Positions 24,690 to 32,560 of a stretch of DNA of 33,069 nt are shown here, piece by piece. A program made the translations under genes and the position numbers. The stretch lies in assembly GCA_963933115.1 (NCBI GenBank), contig CAWVSL010000032.1, positions 1 through 33,069 of the forward strand, written 5' to 3'. A model generated the notes under the pieces. The model was not told the origin of the DNA and ran no database searches. It was given only the letters and a program-made list of their open reading frames with translations. The DNA is from JALJPB01 sp963933115 (GTDB lineage Bacteria > Pseudomonadota > Gammaproteobacteria > Enterobacterales > Alteromonadaceae). Numbering within the stretch: the stretch's first letter is position 1; every line of letters starts with the position of its first letter.

Positions 24690-25613
24690 TTAATCCTTAT
24701 CTAGATAGGCATCTGTTGTTAATGAAAACTCAGCCAACAATGAGCTGATCAGTCGGTTAATTTCACCTGCCATTAAGATGAAGTCGGCATCTAAGCGAGC
24801 TACAACGTCATCACCATCTATATCTTCATTTTGATCTTGAATAACGTCAAAAAATTTCAAACGTTTGATCGCTAAATCATCACATAGGATAAAAGATAAA
24901 GACTCGTCCCATTCAAGGGCAAGTTTTACGACGTATTTATCAGCATCAAGGTGAGATTTTATTTCATCACTACCCAGATCTTGATTTTTGACTCGGACAA
25001 TTGCGCCGTCATCGCCGAGGGCATTAAACTCTGCTTCCATACCTAATTGAAATTGACTGCCCAAGTTATGTTCTGTTAGCCAATCAGTCATCGTTTCATC
25101 AGGAGCTTTGTCAGGCGTAAAGCTAGTCACGGGTAATGTGCCTAATACTTTTCTGAGTAAGGCGAGAAAATCTTCAGCTTTGCCCCTAGAGCTTGTATTA
25201 ATAGCGATAATGTTGTTCTCAGGACTAATATAAGCCTGGGTATCACTAATACGAGAAAAAGCACGAGGAAGTAATTCAAACATTATATCTTCTTTAAATT
25301 GCTCTCTTTCTTTTTTAGTTGCTGTGCGGCTTTGCTCTGTTTCTAACTGCGCAATTTTTGCTTCAACCATATCTTTAATAACTGGCGCGGGTAATATTTT
25401 TTCTTCTTTACGCGCACATAATAAAAAATTGCCGTTGCCAGCATGTACGGTAGTTTCCCCATGTTTACCTAACGCATTTACCCAGCCAAAGTGGGCTAAT
25501 TCGGTTGATCCACAAGGAGTAAAAAGGTGCTCTGACAAGTGTTTTTCTAATTCTTGTTCTGTCCATTTAAAAGGACGGGTGAAGGCGAAAAAGTAAAGGT
25601 TCTTAAACCACAT
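24690..25613 (-). CDS. rdgC: Recombination-associated protein RdgC
   Basis: RdgC is a nucleoid-associated ring-forming DNA-binding protein that limits RecA activity. The 307-residue length fits the family (E. coli 303). Recognisable are the start MWFKNLYFFAFTRPF, GWVNALGKHGETTVH, LLPRAFSRISDTQAYI and DADFILMAGEINRLISSLLAEF near the end. On the minus strand AGGAAC lies upstream of the ATG. It stands alone, convergent with thyA and divergent from the porin. Confidence 0.96.
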   Translation of the reverse strand: MWFKNLYFFAFTRPFKWTEQELEKHLSEHLFTPCGSTELAHFGWVNALGKHGETTVHAGNGNFLLCARKEEKILPAPVIKDMVEAKIAQLETEQSRTATKKEREQFKEDIMFELLPRAFSRISDTQAYISPENNIIAINTSSRGKAEDFLALLRKVLGTLPVTSFTPDKAPDETMTDWLTEHNLGSQFQLGMEAEFNALGDDGAIVRVKNQDLGSDEIKSHLDADKYVVKLALEWDESLSFILCDDLAIKRLKFFDVIQDQNEDIDGDDVVARLDADFILMAGEINRLISSLLAEFSLTTDAYLDKD

Positions 25614-25782
25614 AAATTATGTTCCTATGCCTTGACCTGTTAATTATTTAAACAGTAGGGCTGTTAGTTGACGGGATTTTTTAGATAAGTATCATACATG
25701 AATTGAGCTAAAAGATAATAGACAAAAAAGAGCTATTTACTTGGCGTTATTACCGCGAGCTAATAGTTAAGTCCTAACTTGG

Positions 25783-26006
25783 TCATGTGTGACTATAAAT
25801 AATCTTTAAGACGGGTCTGATATCGCAGTGTTTTATTTAGATGGGGCCAAATAAATGAGTGTTTATTGATTCCTTTGTTGTTAAATCATAATGTCTGATA
25901 TTCAGTGAGCAAACTCAAGGATCACTTTGTCGCAAGAGTGCTCATATTGAAATTTTATTTTATTTGCTAATTGGTAATCTCAAGCATTGTGGCTAGTCAC
26001 ACATGA
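25783..26006. repeat. 224-bp segment bounded by 13-bp inverted repeats
   Basis: TCATGTGTGACTA at 25783-25795 is the exact reverse complement of TAGTCACACATGA at 25994-26006. The next 17 bases inward match at 9 positions, giving about 22 of 30. No target-site duplication is seen at the outer ends and there is no transposase, so a MITE-like element is only a possibility. Confidence 0.4.
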
Positions 26007-26151
26007 GAGTGTAATCATTTATTAATCTATTTACGGTGTGTCTCAGAATGTATTTATTAGTGAGCATAACATCATGTAATAGTAGGTAAAAAAACAGGAA
26101 CTGACTTAAAAAATTCACCATTAATTCATAAATCTGTAAGAAAAATTACTT

Positions 26152-26185
26152 TTGTCACAAAAGTGTCACAGTTGAGTGGCAAAAT
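26152..26185 (+). promoter_or_regulatory. Pho box and -10 of the porin gene
   Basis: Two adjacent 11-bp PhoB half-sites, TTGTCACAAAA (26152-26162) and GTGTCACAGTT (26163-26173), are followed by exactly 6 bp and a -10-like CAAAAT (26180-26185). This is the layout of E. coli phoA-type promoters. The porin ATG is 59 bp further on. Confidence 0.82.
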
Positions 26186-26244
26186 TGGCCACAATTAAAT
26201 TTGAGTAGCTCTTTCCAGTCAATGGAAACTATAAAGGTAAACAG

Positions 26245-27204
26245 ATGAAACTTATTAAAAGCACAATAACATTCGCCCTTTGTTCAGTCTTTGCGCAACC
26301 TGCCATCGCTGATGAAACAGTTAATCTTTATGGCAAGCTTAATCTGTCGATACAAGCGACAGAAGAGGGTGATGAGTCTTTCAGTGAATTGAAAAGTAAT
26401 GCCTCCCGTCTTGGTGTTAAAGGTAAATATAAACTTGATACAGATTACGGTCTTGAAGCTATTTATAAGATTGAATGGCAAGTGAATGTTGAAGATGGCT
26501 CGAAAGATACTTTTACTGCTCGTAATCAATGGGTTGGATTAAAAGGTGGCTTTGGTGAATTCACTGTTGGTCGTGTCGACACGACCTTAAAATTAGCTCA
26601 AGGTAAGTTTGACTTATTTAACGACTATGAAGGTGATTTGAAAAATTTATTTATTGGTGAAAATCGCGTTACGGATTCTTTAACTTATAAATCGCCTAAG
26701 TATAATAATGTTCAATTTTCAGCCAGTTACATTCTATCAGAAGATGAAGACTTAGATAATCCCTATTCAGTAGGCGTTTCTTTTGGTGATGGTAGCTTGA
26801 AAAAAACAGATTTCTTTTTATCCATTGCTCGTGATGAAAATATGAAAGGTAAAAGTGCGGCTTATCAAACCACACGTTTAGTCGGTATGTATAAATTTGG
26901 TGATTTACGTCTCGGCGGTATACTAACAGAGAGTGAAGTCTCTGAAGGTGAATTTCAAGGACAAAGTGAAAACGGTTACGCGGTTAATGCCTCATATAAG
27001 TTGGGTAAAGTATTAGCAAAAGTGCAATATCAAGAGTTTGCCGATGCCGATGCTATTAACGTTGGCGCAGATTACAAATTAGGCAAAAATACTAAGGTCT
27101 ATGCTTGGTATACCGACCGTGAAGGTCTTAGTTTTAATGCTGATACTATTAAAAAAGCGACCGAAGGCTCTTACTTTGCTGTCGGTATGGAACAGAAGTT
27201 TTAA
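26245..27204 (+). CDS. Outer-membrane porin, probably induced by phosphate starvation
   Basis: This is a general-diffusion beta-barrel porin of the outer membrane. The 319-residue protein has a signal peptide (1-22) with cleavage after QPAIA, then VNLYGKLNLSIQATEEG, a typical first strand of Gram-negative porins. Alternating beta strands follow, including NQWVGLKGGFGEFTVGRVDT, and the chain ends in GMEQKF with the C-terminal Phe read by the BAM complex. The Pho box upstream suggests a role like PhoE, OprP or OprO; selectivity for phosphate or polyphosphate cannot be read from the sequence. AAAGGTAA precedes the ATG. A terminator follows and phoB is next. Confidence 0.93.
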   Translation: MKLIKSTITFALCSVFAQPAIADETVNLYGKLNLSIQATEEGDESFSELKSNASRLGVKGKYKLDTDYGLEAIYKIEWQVNVEDGSKDTFTARNQWVGLKGGFGEFTVGRVDTTLKLAQGKFDLFNDYEGDLKNLFIGENRVTDSLTYKSPKYNNVQFSASYILSEDEDLDNPYSVGVSFGDGSLKKTDFFLSIARDENMKGKSAAYQTTRLVGMYKFGDLRLGGILTESEVSEGEFQGQSENGYAVNASYKLGKVLAKVQYQEFADADAINVGADYKLGKNTKVYAWYTDREGLSFNADTIKKATEGSYFAVGMEQKF

Positions 27205-27225
27205 GCAAATAATCATATAACTATA

Positions 27226-27262
27226 AAAAATCCAATGGTGACCTTGTCATCATTGGATTTTT
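27226..27262 (+). terminator. Terminator after the porin gene
   Basis: A 17-bp stem (27226-27242 with 27246-27262; one G-U pair) with loop CTT has A5 at the start and T5 at the end, starting 22 bp after the porin stop. Confidence 0.9.
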
Positions 27263-27316
27263 AATTTATTTGCTATTATAAATTTATCTTCATAAAAATT
27301 TAATGTTATTATTGTT

Positions 27317-27350
27317 TTGTCATAAAAATGTCATTAAAATTTTGCACAAT
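27317..27350 (+). promoter_or_regulatory. Pho box and -10 of phoB-phoR
   Basis: Half-sites TTGTCATAAAA (27317-27327) and ATGTCATTAAA (27328-27338) are followed by 6 bp and CACAAT (27345-27350). The spacing equals that of the porin and pstS promoters, so PhoB probably activates its own operon. Confidence 0.83.
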
Positions 27351-27413
27351 AATCTTATGTAATGTAGTCAAGATTATGATTGCATTGGTTGTTATTATAG
27401 CTGGGAAGTTGAC

Positions 27414-28115
27414 ATGAACAGACAAATATTAGTTGTGGAAGATGAAGCACCGATTAGGGAAATGATCACTTTTGTCTTAGAACAAAATGGCTTTAATGCA
27501 GTCGAAGCAGAAGATTATGATCAGGCACTGACCAAAATCAAAGAACCTTACCCCGACTTAATTTTACTTGATTGGATGTTACCTGGTGGCACTGGTGTTA
27601 AATTAGCTAAGTCATTAAAGCAAAATGAATACACCCGAAAGATCCCTATTATTATGTTAACAGCACGAGCTGATGAAGATGATAAAGTAAAAGGCTTTGA
27701 TGCTGGAGTTGACGATTATGTTACCAAGCCGTTTTCCCCTAAGGAACTCATTGCTAGGATTAAAGCGGTTATTCGCCGTGTGGCACCAACATCGTTAGAA
27801 GAAGAAATTGAGTTTCATGGATTAAAGCTCGATCCCGTTTCTCATCGCGTATCAATCAACGACCATAGCTTAGACTTGGGGCCAACCGAGTTTAGGTTGT
27901 TACATTTTTTTATGACGCATACCGAAAGAGTATACTCTCGAGAGCAGTTATTAGATAATGTTTGGGGAACCAACGTTTATGTTGAAGACAGAACCGTTGA
28001 CGTCCATATTAGACGCTTACGAAAAGCCATAACCGGTAATGGGCATGAAGAGTTTATTCAAACAGTTCGTGGTTCGGGTTATCGTTTTTCTGGAAAATTG
28101 AAAAAAAATCCCTAA
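27414..28115 (+). CDS. phoB: Phosphate regulon response regulator PhoB
   Basis: PhoB is the OmpR-family response regulator that activates phosphate-starvation genes by binding Pho boxes. The 233-residue protein has a receiver domain with acidic pocket Glu9-Asp10, phospho-acceptor Asp53 (LLDWMLPGG) and the conserved Lys in VTKPFSPKEL. The winged-helix domain (about 130-230) contains LGPTEFRLLHFFMTH, YSREQLLDNVWG and DRTVDVHIRRLRKAI. GGGAAG precedes the ATG at 27414. phoR follows after 44 bp. Confidence 0.97.
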   Translation: MNRQILVVEDEAPIREMITFVLEQNGFNAVEAEDYDQALTKIKEPYPDLILLDWMLPGGTGVKLAKSLKQNEYTRKIPIIMLTARADEDDKVKGFDAGVDDYVTKPFSPKELIARIKAVIRRVAPTSLEEEIEFHGLKLDPVSHRVSINDHSLDLGPTEFRLLHFFMTHTERVYSREQLLDNVWGTNVYVEDRTVDVHIRRLRKAITGNGHEEFIQTVRGSGYRFSGKLKKNP

Positions 28116-28159
28116 CTGGCGCTATTTAAATCATGCTTAAACAATAAAATTAATTAACT

Positions 28160-29506
28160 ATGTACTTTCGATTATCGCCCAAAGTTATCATCCTCCGCCT
28201 TATTGGTATTATATTACTAAGTACTTTTGTTGGTTGGCTATTGGGTTATAGCTTACTGGCACTTTTAACGACTTGTTTAGTCCTTCTCTTTTGGCATTAC
28301 CGTCATTTATTTAAACTTGTCAATTGGTTAGAGCAAAGCAAAGCAATATCTCCGCCTCAGTCCGATGGTATCTGGGGCCGAATTTATGATGGGCTTTATC
28401 GTCAAATTAAACAACACCGTCAAAAAACTAAAGCCTTAAATTATAAAATTCGTCGTTTTCGCGATGGTGCAGAAGCGTTGCCTGATGCCGCATTAGTTTT
28501 ATCTGACGAATTGGCCATTCAATGGGGCAATAAAAAGGCTCAGCGCTTATTAGGCGTTCGCTGGCCGGAAGATATTGGTCAACGTATTGATAATTTATTA
28601 CGTGCTCCTGAGTTTGTTCAATACCTTGACGATGGTTTATTTGATGCGCCTTGCTCTTTAGCTTCGCCTGTCAATAGTGCTATTCAGCTTGAAATCAGGT
28701 TGATGGCTTACGGCAATGAGCATGTTTTATTACTGGCACGAGATATCAGTCATATATACCGTTTAGAAGAAATGCGTCGAGACTTTGTGGCCAATGTATC
28801 CCATGAATTAAAAACCCCGCTAACGGTTGTCCGTGGCTATATTGAAATGATCCAATCAACCGATCATGCGCTAGAGCCTCATTGGCAAAAAGCATTTGCG
28901 ACCATTGAAGGCCAAGTCACCCGAATGGACCGTTTGGTTGAACAATTATTAAATCTGTCAAAAGTAGAAACTCATTCAGAGATTGATAACAAACATGTTA
29001 TTGATATGCCTTTGCTTATTAATACTTTAGTCGATGATGTTAGTTGGCTCAATCAGGGTAAAGATCATAAAATTGAAATAAGTATTGATGCCAATATTGG
29101 CCTCATTGGTATTGATACCGAGCTTAAAAGTGCCTGCGCTAATTTACTTTCTAATGCGATTGCCTATACCCAAGCACAGGGCACTATTAAAGTGATTTGG
29201 CAAAAAGAAGGAAATAAAGCCAAATTCATTGTTAAAGATAATGGCCCGGGAATTAAGTCTATAGATATCAATCGCTTAACTGAGAGGTTTTACCGTATAG
29301 ATAAATCTCGTTCAAGAGATACGGGTGGTTCTGGCTTAGGTTTAGCGATTGTTAAGCATGTAGTACATCACCATAATGCCCAATTGATTATTAACAGTAA
29401 GTGGGGCCGTGGTAGTGAATTTGCTATTTTATTTGAAGAAGCCTCTTTAGTTGATCTTTCTAAAGATGCTGTTGAAAAAAGTGCTGACCCCAGTTCAATT
29501 GATTAA
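28160..29506 (+). CDS. phoR: Phosphate regulon sensor histidine kinase PhoR
   Basis: PhoR phosphorylates PhoB when phosphate is limiting, sensing through the Pst transporter and PhoU. The 448-residue protein has two N-terminal hydrophobic segments (about 8-52) with a very short periplasmic loop, a PAS domain (about 95-190), HisKA with His215 in ANVSHELKTPLTVVRGY, and HATPase motifs (NLLSNAIAY, DNGPGI, GGSGLGLAIVKH). The short loop suggests no direct periplasmic sensing. The ATG at 28160 has only a weak ribosome-binding site. It is co-directional with phoB and upstream of pstS. Confidence 0.96.
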   Translation: MYFRLSPKVIILRLIGIILLSTFVGWLLGYSLLALLTTCLVLLFWHYRHLFKLVNWLEQSKAISPPQSDGIWGRIYDGLYRQIKQHRQKTKALNYKIRRFRDGAEALPDAALVLSDELAIQWGNKKAQRLLGVRWPEDIGQRIDNLLRAPEFVQYLDDGLFDAPCSLASPVNSAIQLEIRLMAYGNEHVLLLARDISHIYRLEEMRRDFVANVSHELKTPLTVVRGYIEMIQSTDHALEPHWQKAFATIEGQVTRMDRLVEQLLNLSKVETHSEIDNKHVIDMPLLINTLVDDVSWLNQGKDHKIEISIDANIGLIGIDTELKSACANLLSNAIAYTQAQGTIKVIWQKEGNKAKFIVKDNGPGIKSIDINRLTERFYRIDKSRSRDTGGSGLGLAIVKHVVHHHNAQLIINSKWGRGSEFAILFEEASLVDLSKDAVEKSADPSSID

Positions 29507-29514
29507 AAAAACCC

Positions 29515-29570
29515 TTGTCATATAAGTGTCACAAATGCGCAATATAAGTGTCACATATTCTTTTTATAGT
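29515..29570 (+). promoter_or_regulatory. Extended Pho box and -10 of pstS
   Basis: Half-sites TTGTCATATAA (29515-29525), GTGTCACAAAT (29526-29536) and GTGTCACATAT (29548-29558) lie in an 11-bp register with one degenerate unit (29537-29547) between them. Six bp later is TATAGT (29565-29570), a good -10. Three good half-sites suggest the strongest PhoB response of the three promoters. Confidence 0.87.
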
Positions 29571-29652
29571 AGTCATAATTATCAAGTAACGCTGAAGCCA
29601 TTTATCTGATCTAACAGTTAATGGCTCTAGTCAAATCTTATCGGAGAAGAAA

Positions 29653-30618
29653 ATGAGTATTAAACGTTTATTATCAGTAGTTAGTTTAAGTGCAGTATTA
29701 AGCTTTTCAGCTTTAGCGCTAGATAAAGACCTACCTGAGTACAAAAAAGTGAGTGGCGTATCAGGCAACCTATCATCAGTAGGCTCTGATACTTTAGCCA
29801 ATATGATGACCTTTTGGGCTGAGGAGTTTAAGCGTACCTACCCAAATGTTAATATACAAATTCAAGCGGCAGGCTCTTCAACTGCGCCGCCAGCGTTAAC
29901 TGAAGCGACTGCCAATGTAGGTCCTATGAGTCGTAAAATGAAGTCTCGTGAGATTGAAGCGTTTGAGAAACGTTATGGTTACAAGCCAACGGGTGTTCGA
30001 GTGGCAATCGATGCGTTAGCCGTTTTTGTTCACAAAGACAATCCGATAAAAGGTTTACGTATTGAACAACTTGATGCGGTATTTTCAAACAACCGCCGAT
30101 GTGGCGCTAAGAAAAATATTGACCGTTGGGGCGATTTAGGATTAACCGGCGCGTGGACAGGTAAAGATGTGCAATTGTATGGTCGTAATTCTGTTTCGGG
30201 TACTTATGGTTACTTTAAAAAGAAAGCGTTATGTAAGGGTGACTTTAAGAATACTGTCAATGAGCAACCCGGCTCAGCGTCAGTTGTCCAATCTGTTTCA
30301 TCTTCATTAAACGGTATTGGTTACTCTGGTATTGGCTATAAAACTTCAGGTGTCCGTGCCTTGGCTTTGTCAAAAAAGGATGACAACTACGTTGAAGCTA
30401 ATATGGACAACGCAATTTCTGGTAGATATCCACTTTCGCGCTATCTATATGTCTATGTTAACAAGCACCCAAATAAGCCATTAGCACCAATGGACGCTGA
30501 ACTTTTAAAAATGATACTTTCAAAGTCAGGTCAAAAAATTGTTGAAAAAGATGGCTACATTCCTTTGCCAGCCAAAGTGGTTATGAAAGAATATAAAAAA
30601 TTAGGCTTAACTTTTTAA
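29653..30618 (+). CDS. pstS: PstS-type phosphate-binding periplasmic protein
   Basis: This is a periplasmic substrate-binding protein of the PstS family, delivering phosphate to an ABC transporter. The 321-residue product has a signal peptide (about 1-22, ending ALA), then SVGSDTLANMMTFWAEEF, QAAGSSTAPPALTEATANVGPMSR and GRNSVSGTYGYFKKKALC, which carry the Ser/Thr/Gly/Arg residues expected for phosphate binding. GGAGAAG precedes the ATG. The pstC, pstA, pstB and phoU genes do not follow; a terminator comes directly after, so this copy is transcribed alone. A different oxyanion cannot be excluded, but the Pho box favours phosphate. Confidence 0.92.
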   Translation: MSIKRLLSVVSLSAVLSFSALALDKDLPEYKKVSGVSGNLSSVGSDTLANMMTFWAEEFKRTYPNVNIQIQAAGSSTAPPALTEATANVGPMSRKMKSREIEAFEKRYGYKPTGVRVAIDALAVFVHKDNPIKGLRIEQLDAVFSNNRRCGAKKNIDRWGDLGLTGAWTGKDVQLYGRNSVSGTYGYFKKKALCKGDFKNTVNEQPGSASVVQSVSSSLNGIGYSGIGYKTSGVRALALSKKDDNYVEANMDNAISGRYPLSRYLYVYVNKHPNKPLAPMDAELLKMILSKSGQKIVEKDGYIPLPAKVVMKEYKKLGLTF

Positions 30619-30653
30619 GCTGTTAACGATAATAAATATTGATGTTTACTATT

Positions 30654-30684
30654 AATAAAAGCCTGACATTGTCAGGCTTTTATT
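30654..30684 (+). terminator. Terminator after pstS
   Basis: A 14-bp perfect stem (30654-30667 with 30671-30684), loop ATT, with AAAAGCC and GGCTTTT at the core, lies 35 bp after the pstS stop. Confidence 0.9.
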
Positions 30685-30739
30685 GTTTTTAGTACAACTT
30701 CTTGGTTAAATATCAAAAAAGTTGATTAAGGTGATATTT

Positions 30740-31660
30740 ATGAGCAATGAGCAAGCATACCCTATAGGCAAACAAGGTGAAAAATGGGGTGATAAAGAAA
30801 AATCACAATGGCTTAACCTGCAGTCAATTAAACGCAGCTATCATTTAGACGTTTTGACAAAGATTGACGGATTTACTACTGACTTTGATGTGATCAATTA
30901 TGGCGCATTATCTCAGGATATTGAAAAGTACCCTTTGTATTTGGTAAAAACTAAAAATTGGCAGCCTAACAAACGAACTATTCTTATTACTGGCGGCGTT
31001 CACGGTTACGAGACCAGCGGTGTACAAGGCGCAATTCGGTTTATTGAAAGCCAAGCATTGAATTATGCCAAACAATTTAATCTTATTATTGCCCCATGCA
31101 TCAGTCCTTGGGGTTATGAGACAATCAATCGTTGGAATCCTCAAACCATCGATCCCAATCGTTCTTTTTATGTTAATGGTCCAGCAGAAGAGTCAGCGGC
31201 ATTAATGCACTATTTTAATGAAAATAACGTTAAGGTATTCGCTCATATTGATTTACACGAAACGACTGACACAGATAATACAACGTTTAGACCTGCACTG
31301 TCGGCAAGAGATGCTATCGAACAAAAAGAATGGCAGATCCCCGACGGTTTTTATTTAGTTGGTGATGCGCTCAAACCAGTAGATGATTTTCAACAAGCCA
31401 TTATAAAAGCGGTTGAGAAAGTTACTCACATTGCTCCTGCAGATGATGAGGATAAATTAATTGGTGTGCCATTATCACAGCGGGGCGTCATTAACTATGA
31501 AGCTAAGGCTCTAGGCTTATGCTGTGGTTTTACTGATGCACAGTTTGTGACAACCACCGAGGTTTACCCTGATAGTCCCAATGCAGATGGTGAAAACTGT
31601 ATTCTTGCTCAGGTGGCCGCAATAACAGGTGCACTTGATTTTATTCTGTCGATTAAATAG
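30740..31660 (+). CDS. M14-family (succinylglutamate desuccinylase/carboxypeptidase-like) zinc hydrolase
   Basis: This is a predicted zinc-dependent hydrolase; the substrate is unknown. I choose ATG 30740 because AAGGTGA (30728-30734) lies five bases upstream; a TTG at 30722 lies before that site. The 306 residues contain the zinc-binding HxxE in TGGVHGYETSG, IDPNRSFYVNG (the conserved NR pair), the third ligand in AHIDLHETTDTD, and TTEVYPDS, a candidate for the catalytic Glu region. There is no signal peptide, so it is cytoplasmic. It follows the pstS terminator and precedes efpL by 214 bp, so it is likely a single-gene unit with no clear functional link to either. Confidence 0.82.
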   Translation: MSNEQAYPIGKQGEKWGDKEKSQWLNLQSIKRSYHLDVLTKIDGFTTDFDVINYGALSQDIEKYPLYLVKTKNWQPNKRTILITGGVHGYETSGVQGAIRFIESQALNYAKQFNLIIAPCISPWGYETINRWNPQTIDPNRSFYVNGPAEESAALMHYFNENNVKVFAHIDLHETTDTDNTTFRPALSARDAIEQKEWQIPDGFYLVGDALKPVDDFQQAIIKAVEKVTHIAPADDEDKLIGVPLSQRGVINYEAKALGLCCGFTDAQFVTTTEVYPDSPNADGENCILAQVAAITGALDFILSIK

Positions 31661-31674
31661 CCAATTCTATTTTA

Positions 31675-31695
31675 GGGGGCTAGCTGCTAGCTCCC
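31675..31695 (+). terminator. Hairpin after the M14-like gene
   Basis: GGGGGCTAG (31675-31683) pairs with CTAGCTCCC (31687-31695) with one G-U pair, loop CTG, 14 bp after the stop. No strong T run follows, so termination is uncertain. Confidence 0.5.
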
Positions 31696-31796
31696 AACAG
31701 TTCCTTTACCCTATTTTAACGTCAACTTTGTTGTTAGCAGTTCGCTTTGCAAGAAAGGAAAACCCTATTTATCAAGGGACTTGCTTTAAAAAGACC

Positions 31797-31824
31797 TTGC
31801 ATAAACCCCAGTTCATGCTATTTT
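31797..31824 (+). promoter_or_regulatory. Candidate extended -10 promoter for efpL
   Basis: TTGCAT (31797-31802), a 16-bp spacer and TATTTT (31819-31824) preceded by TGC form an extended -10 promoter pattern 50 bp before the efpL ATG. Confidence 0.4.
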
Positions 31825-31874
31825 CCATTTATTAAAAATTTTAACTAAATAGACACTTTTAAAGGAATGTTTTC

Positions 31875-32450
31875 ATGCCAAAGGCTAGTGACATAAAAAA
31901 AAATGCGGCTATTGAATATAATGGAAAAGTATTCATTGTCCGAGATATAACGCGCTCAGTACCTCAAGGCAGAGCGGGTGGAAGTTTATACCGCATGCGG
32001 ATGTATGATGTGATTACCGGAGGTAAAATTGATGAGACCTTTAAAGCCGAAGATATATTGAATTTTGCTGACTTAACTCGCCGCCCCTCTATTTTTTCTT
32101 ACCTTGACGGTGATGAGTACGTTTTCATGGATAATGAAGACTATACCCCTTATAACTTGAACAAAAACGTTATTGCCGATGACGTTTTATTTATTAATGA
32201 GCAAACAGAAGGTTTGAGCGTTATTTTGATAGATGATGTGCCGGTGGCAATTGATCTTCCGGCAAGTGTTGAGTTAGTGATAACTGAGACTGATCCATCA
32301 ATTAAAGGCGCGTCAGCCAGTGCTCGCACTAAACCTGCGACTCTTTCCACTGGACTGATCGTGCAAGTTCCTGAGCATATATCTTCGGGAGATAAAATTA
32401 AGGTCAATACGGCTGAGCAAAAGTTCATGGGTCGTGCTGATTCTAAGTAA
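31875..32450 (+). CDS. efpL: Elongation factor P-like protein EfpL (YeiP)
   Basis: EfpL is a paralogue of EF-P that helps ribosomes through polyproline and related stalling motifs. The 191-residue protein has the three OB-type domains of the EF-P family and ADLTRRPSIFSYLDGDEYVFMDNEDYTPYN, which contains the YeiP-type signature. The loop that reaches the peptidyl-transferase centre reads RSVPQGRAGGS, with Arg33 at the tip where classical EF-P has a modified Lys or Arg. This Arg33 and the DGDEYVFMDNEDYTPY motif separate it from EF-P itself. AAAGGAATG precedes the ATG. Confidence 0.93.
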   Translation: MPKASDIKKNAAIEYNGKVFIVRDITRSVPQGRAGGSLYRMRMYDVITGGKIDETFKAEDILNFADLTRRPSIFSYLDGDEYVFMDNEDYTPYNLNKNVIADDVLFINEQTEGLSVILIDDVPVAIDLPASVELVITETDPSIKGASASARTKPATLSTGLIVQVPEHISSGDKIKVNTAEQKFMGRADSK

Positions 32451-32492
32451 CTGATTTTAAATCATTATAATAAAAAATGATAAAATATAAAA

Positions 32493-32555
32493 TCTCCTAG
32501 TTACATTTTGTAAGTGATTGTGAAATAATACAATTAGAATTACACAACTAGGAGA
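32493..32555 (+). promoter_or_regulatory. Inverted repeat that could sequester the ribosome-binding site of the next gene
   Basis: TCTCCTAGTT (32493-32502) is the exact reverse complement of AACTAGGAGA (32546-32555), and the right arm contains the AGGAGA of the next gene. A second small stem, TGATTGT (32515-32521) with ACAATTA (32530-32536), lies inside the loop. Confidence 0.55.
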
Positions 32556-32560
32556 GGCTT

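Larger units (their letters stand above)
25614..26244. other. 631-bp intergenic region upstream of rdgC and the porin gene
   Basis: No coding frame is supported. It must hold the rdgC promoter (minus) and holds the Pho-type porin promoter at 26152-26185. In the middle, a 13-bp perfect inverted repeat bounds a 224-bp segment (25783-26006). No small RNA gene could be recognised by reading. Confidence 0.7.

Noticed and set aside
25324..25596. 90-codon frame opposite rdgC
   Set aside because: It is antisense to a clear RdgC gene and has no supporting start or composition.
31629..31835. 68-codon frame overlapping the end of the M14-like gene
   Set aside because: It overlaps a well-supported gene and a hairpin, has no ribosome-binding site, and its composition is unlike a protein.
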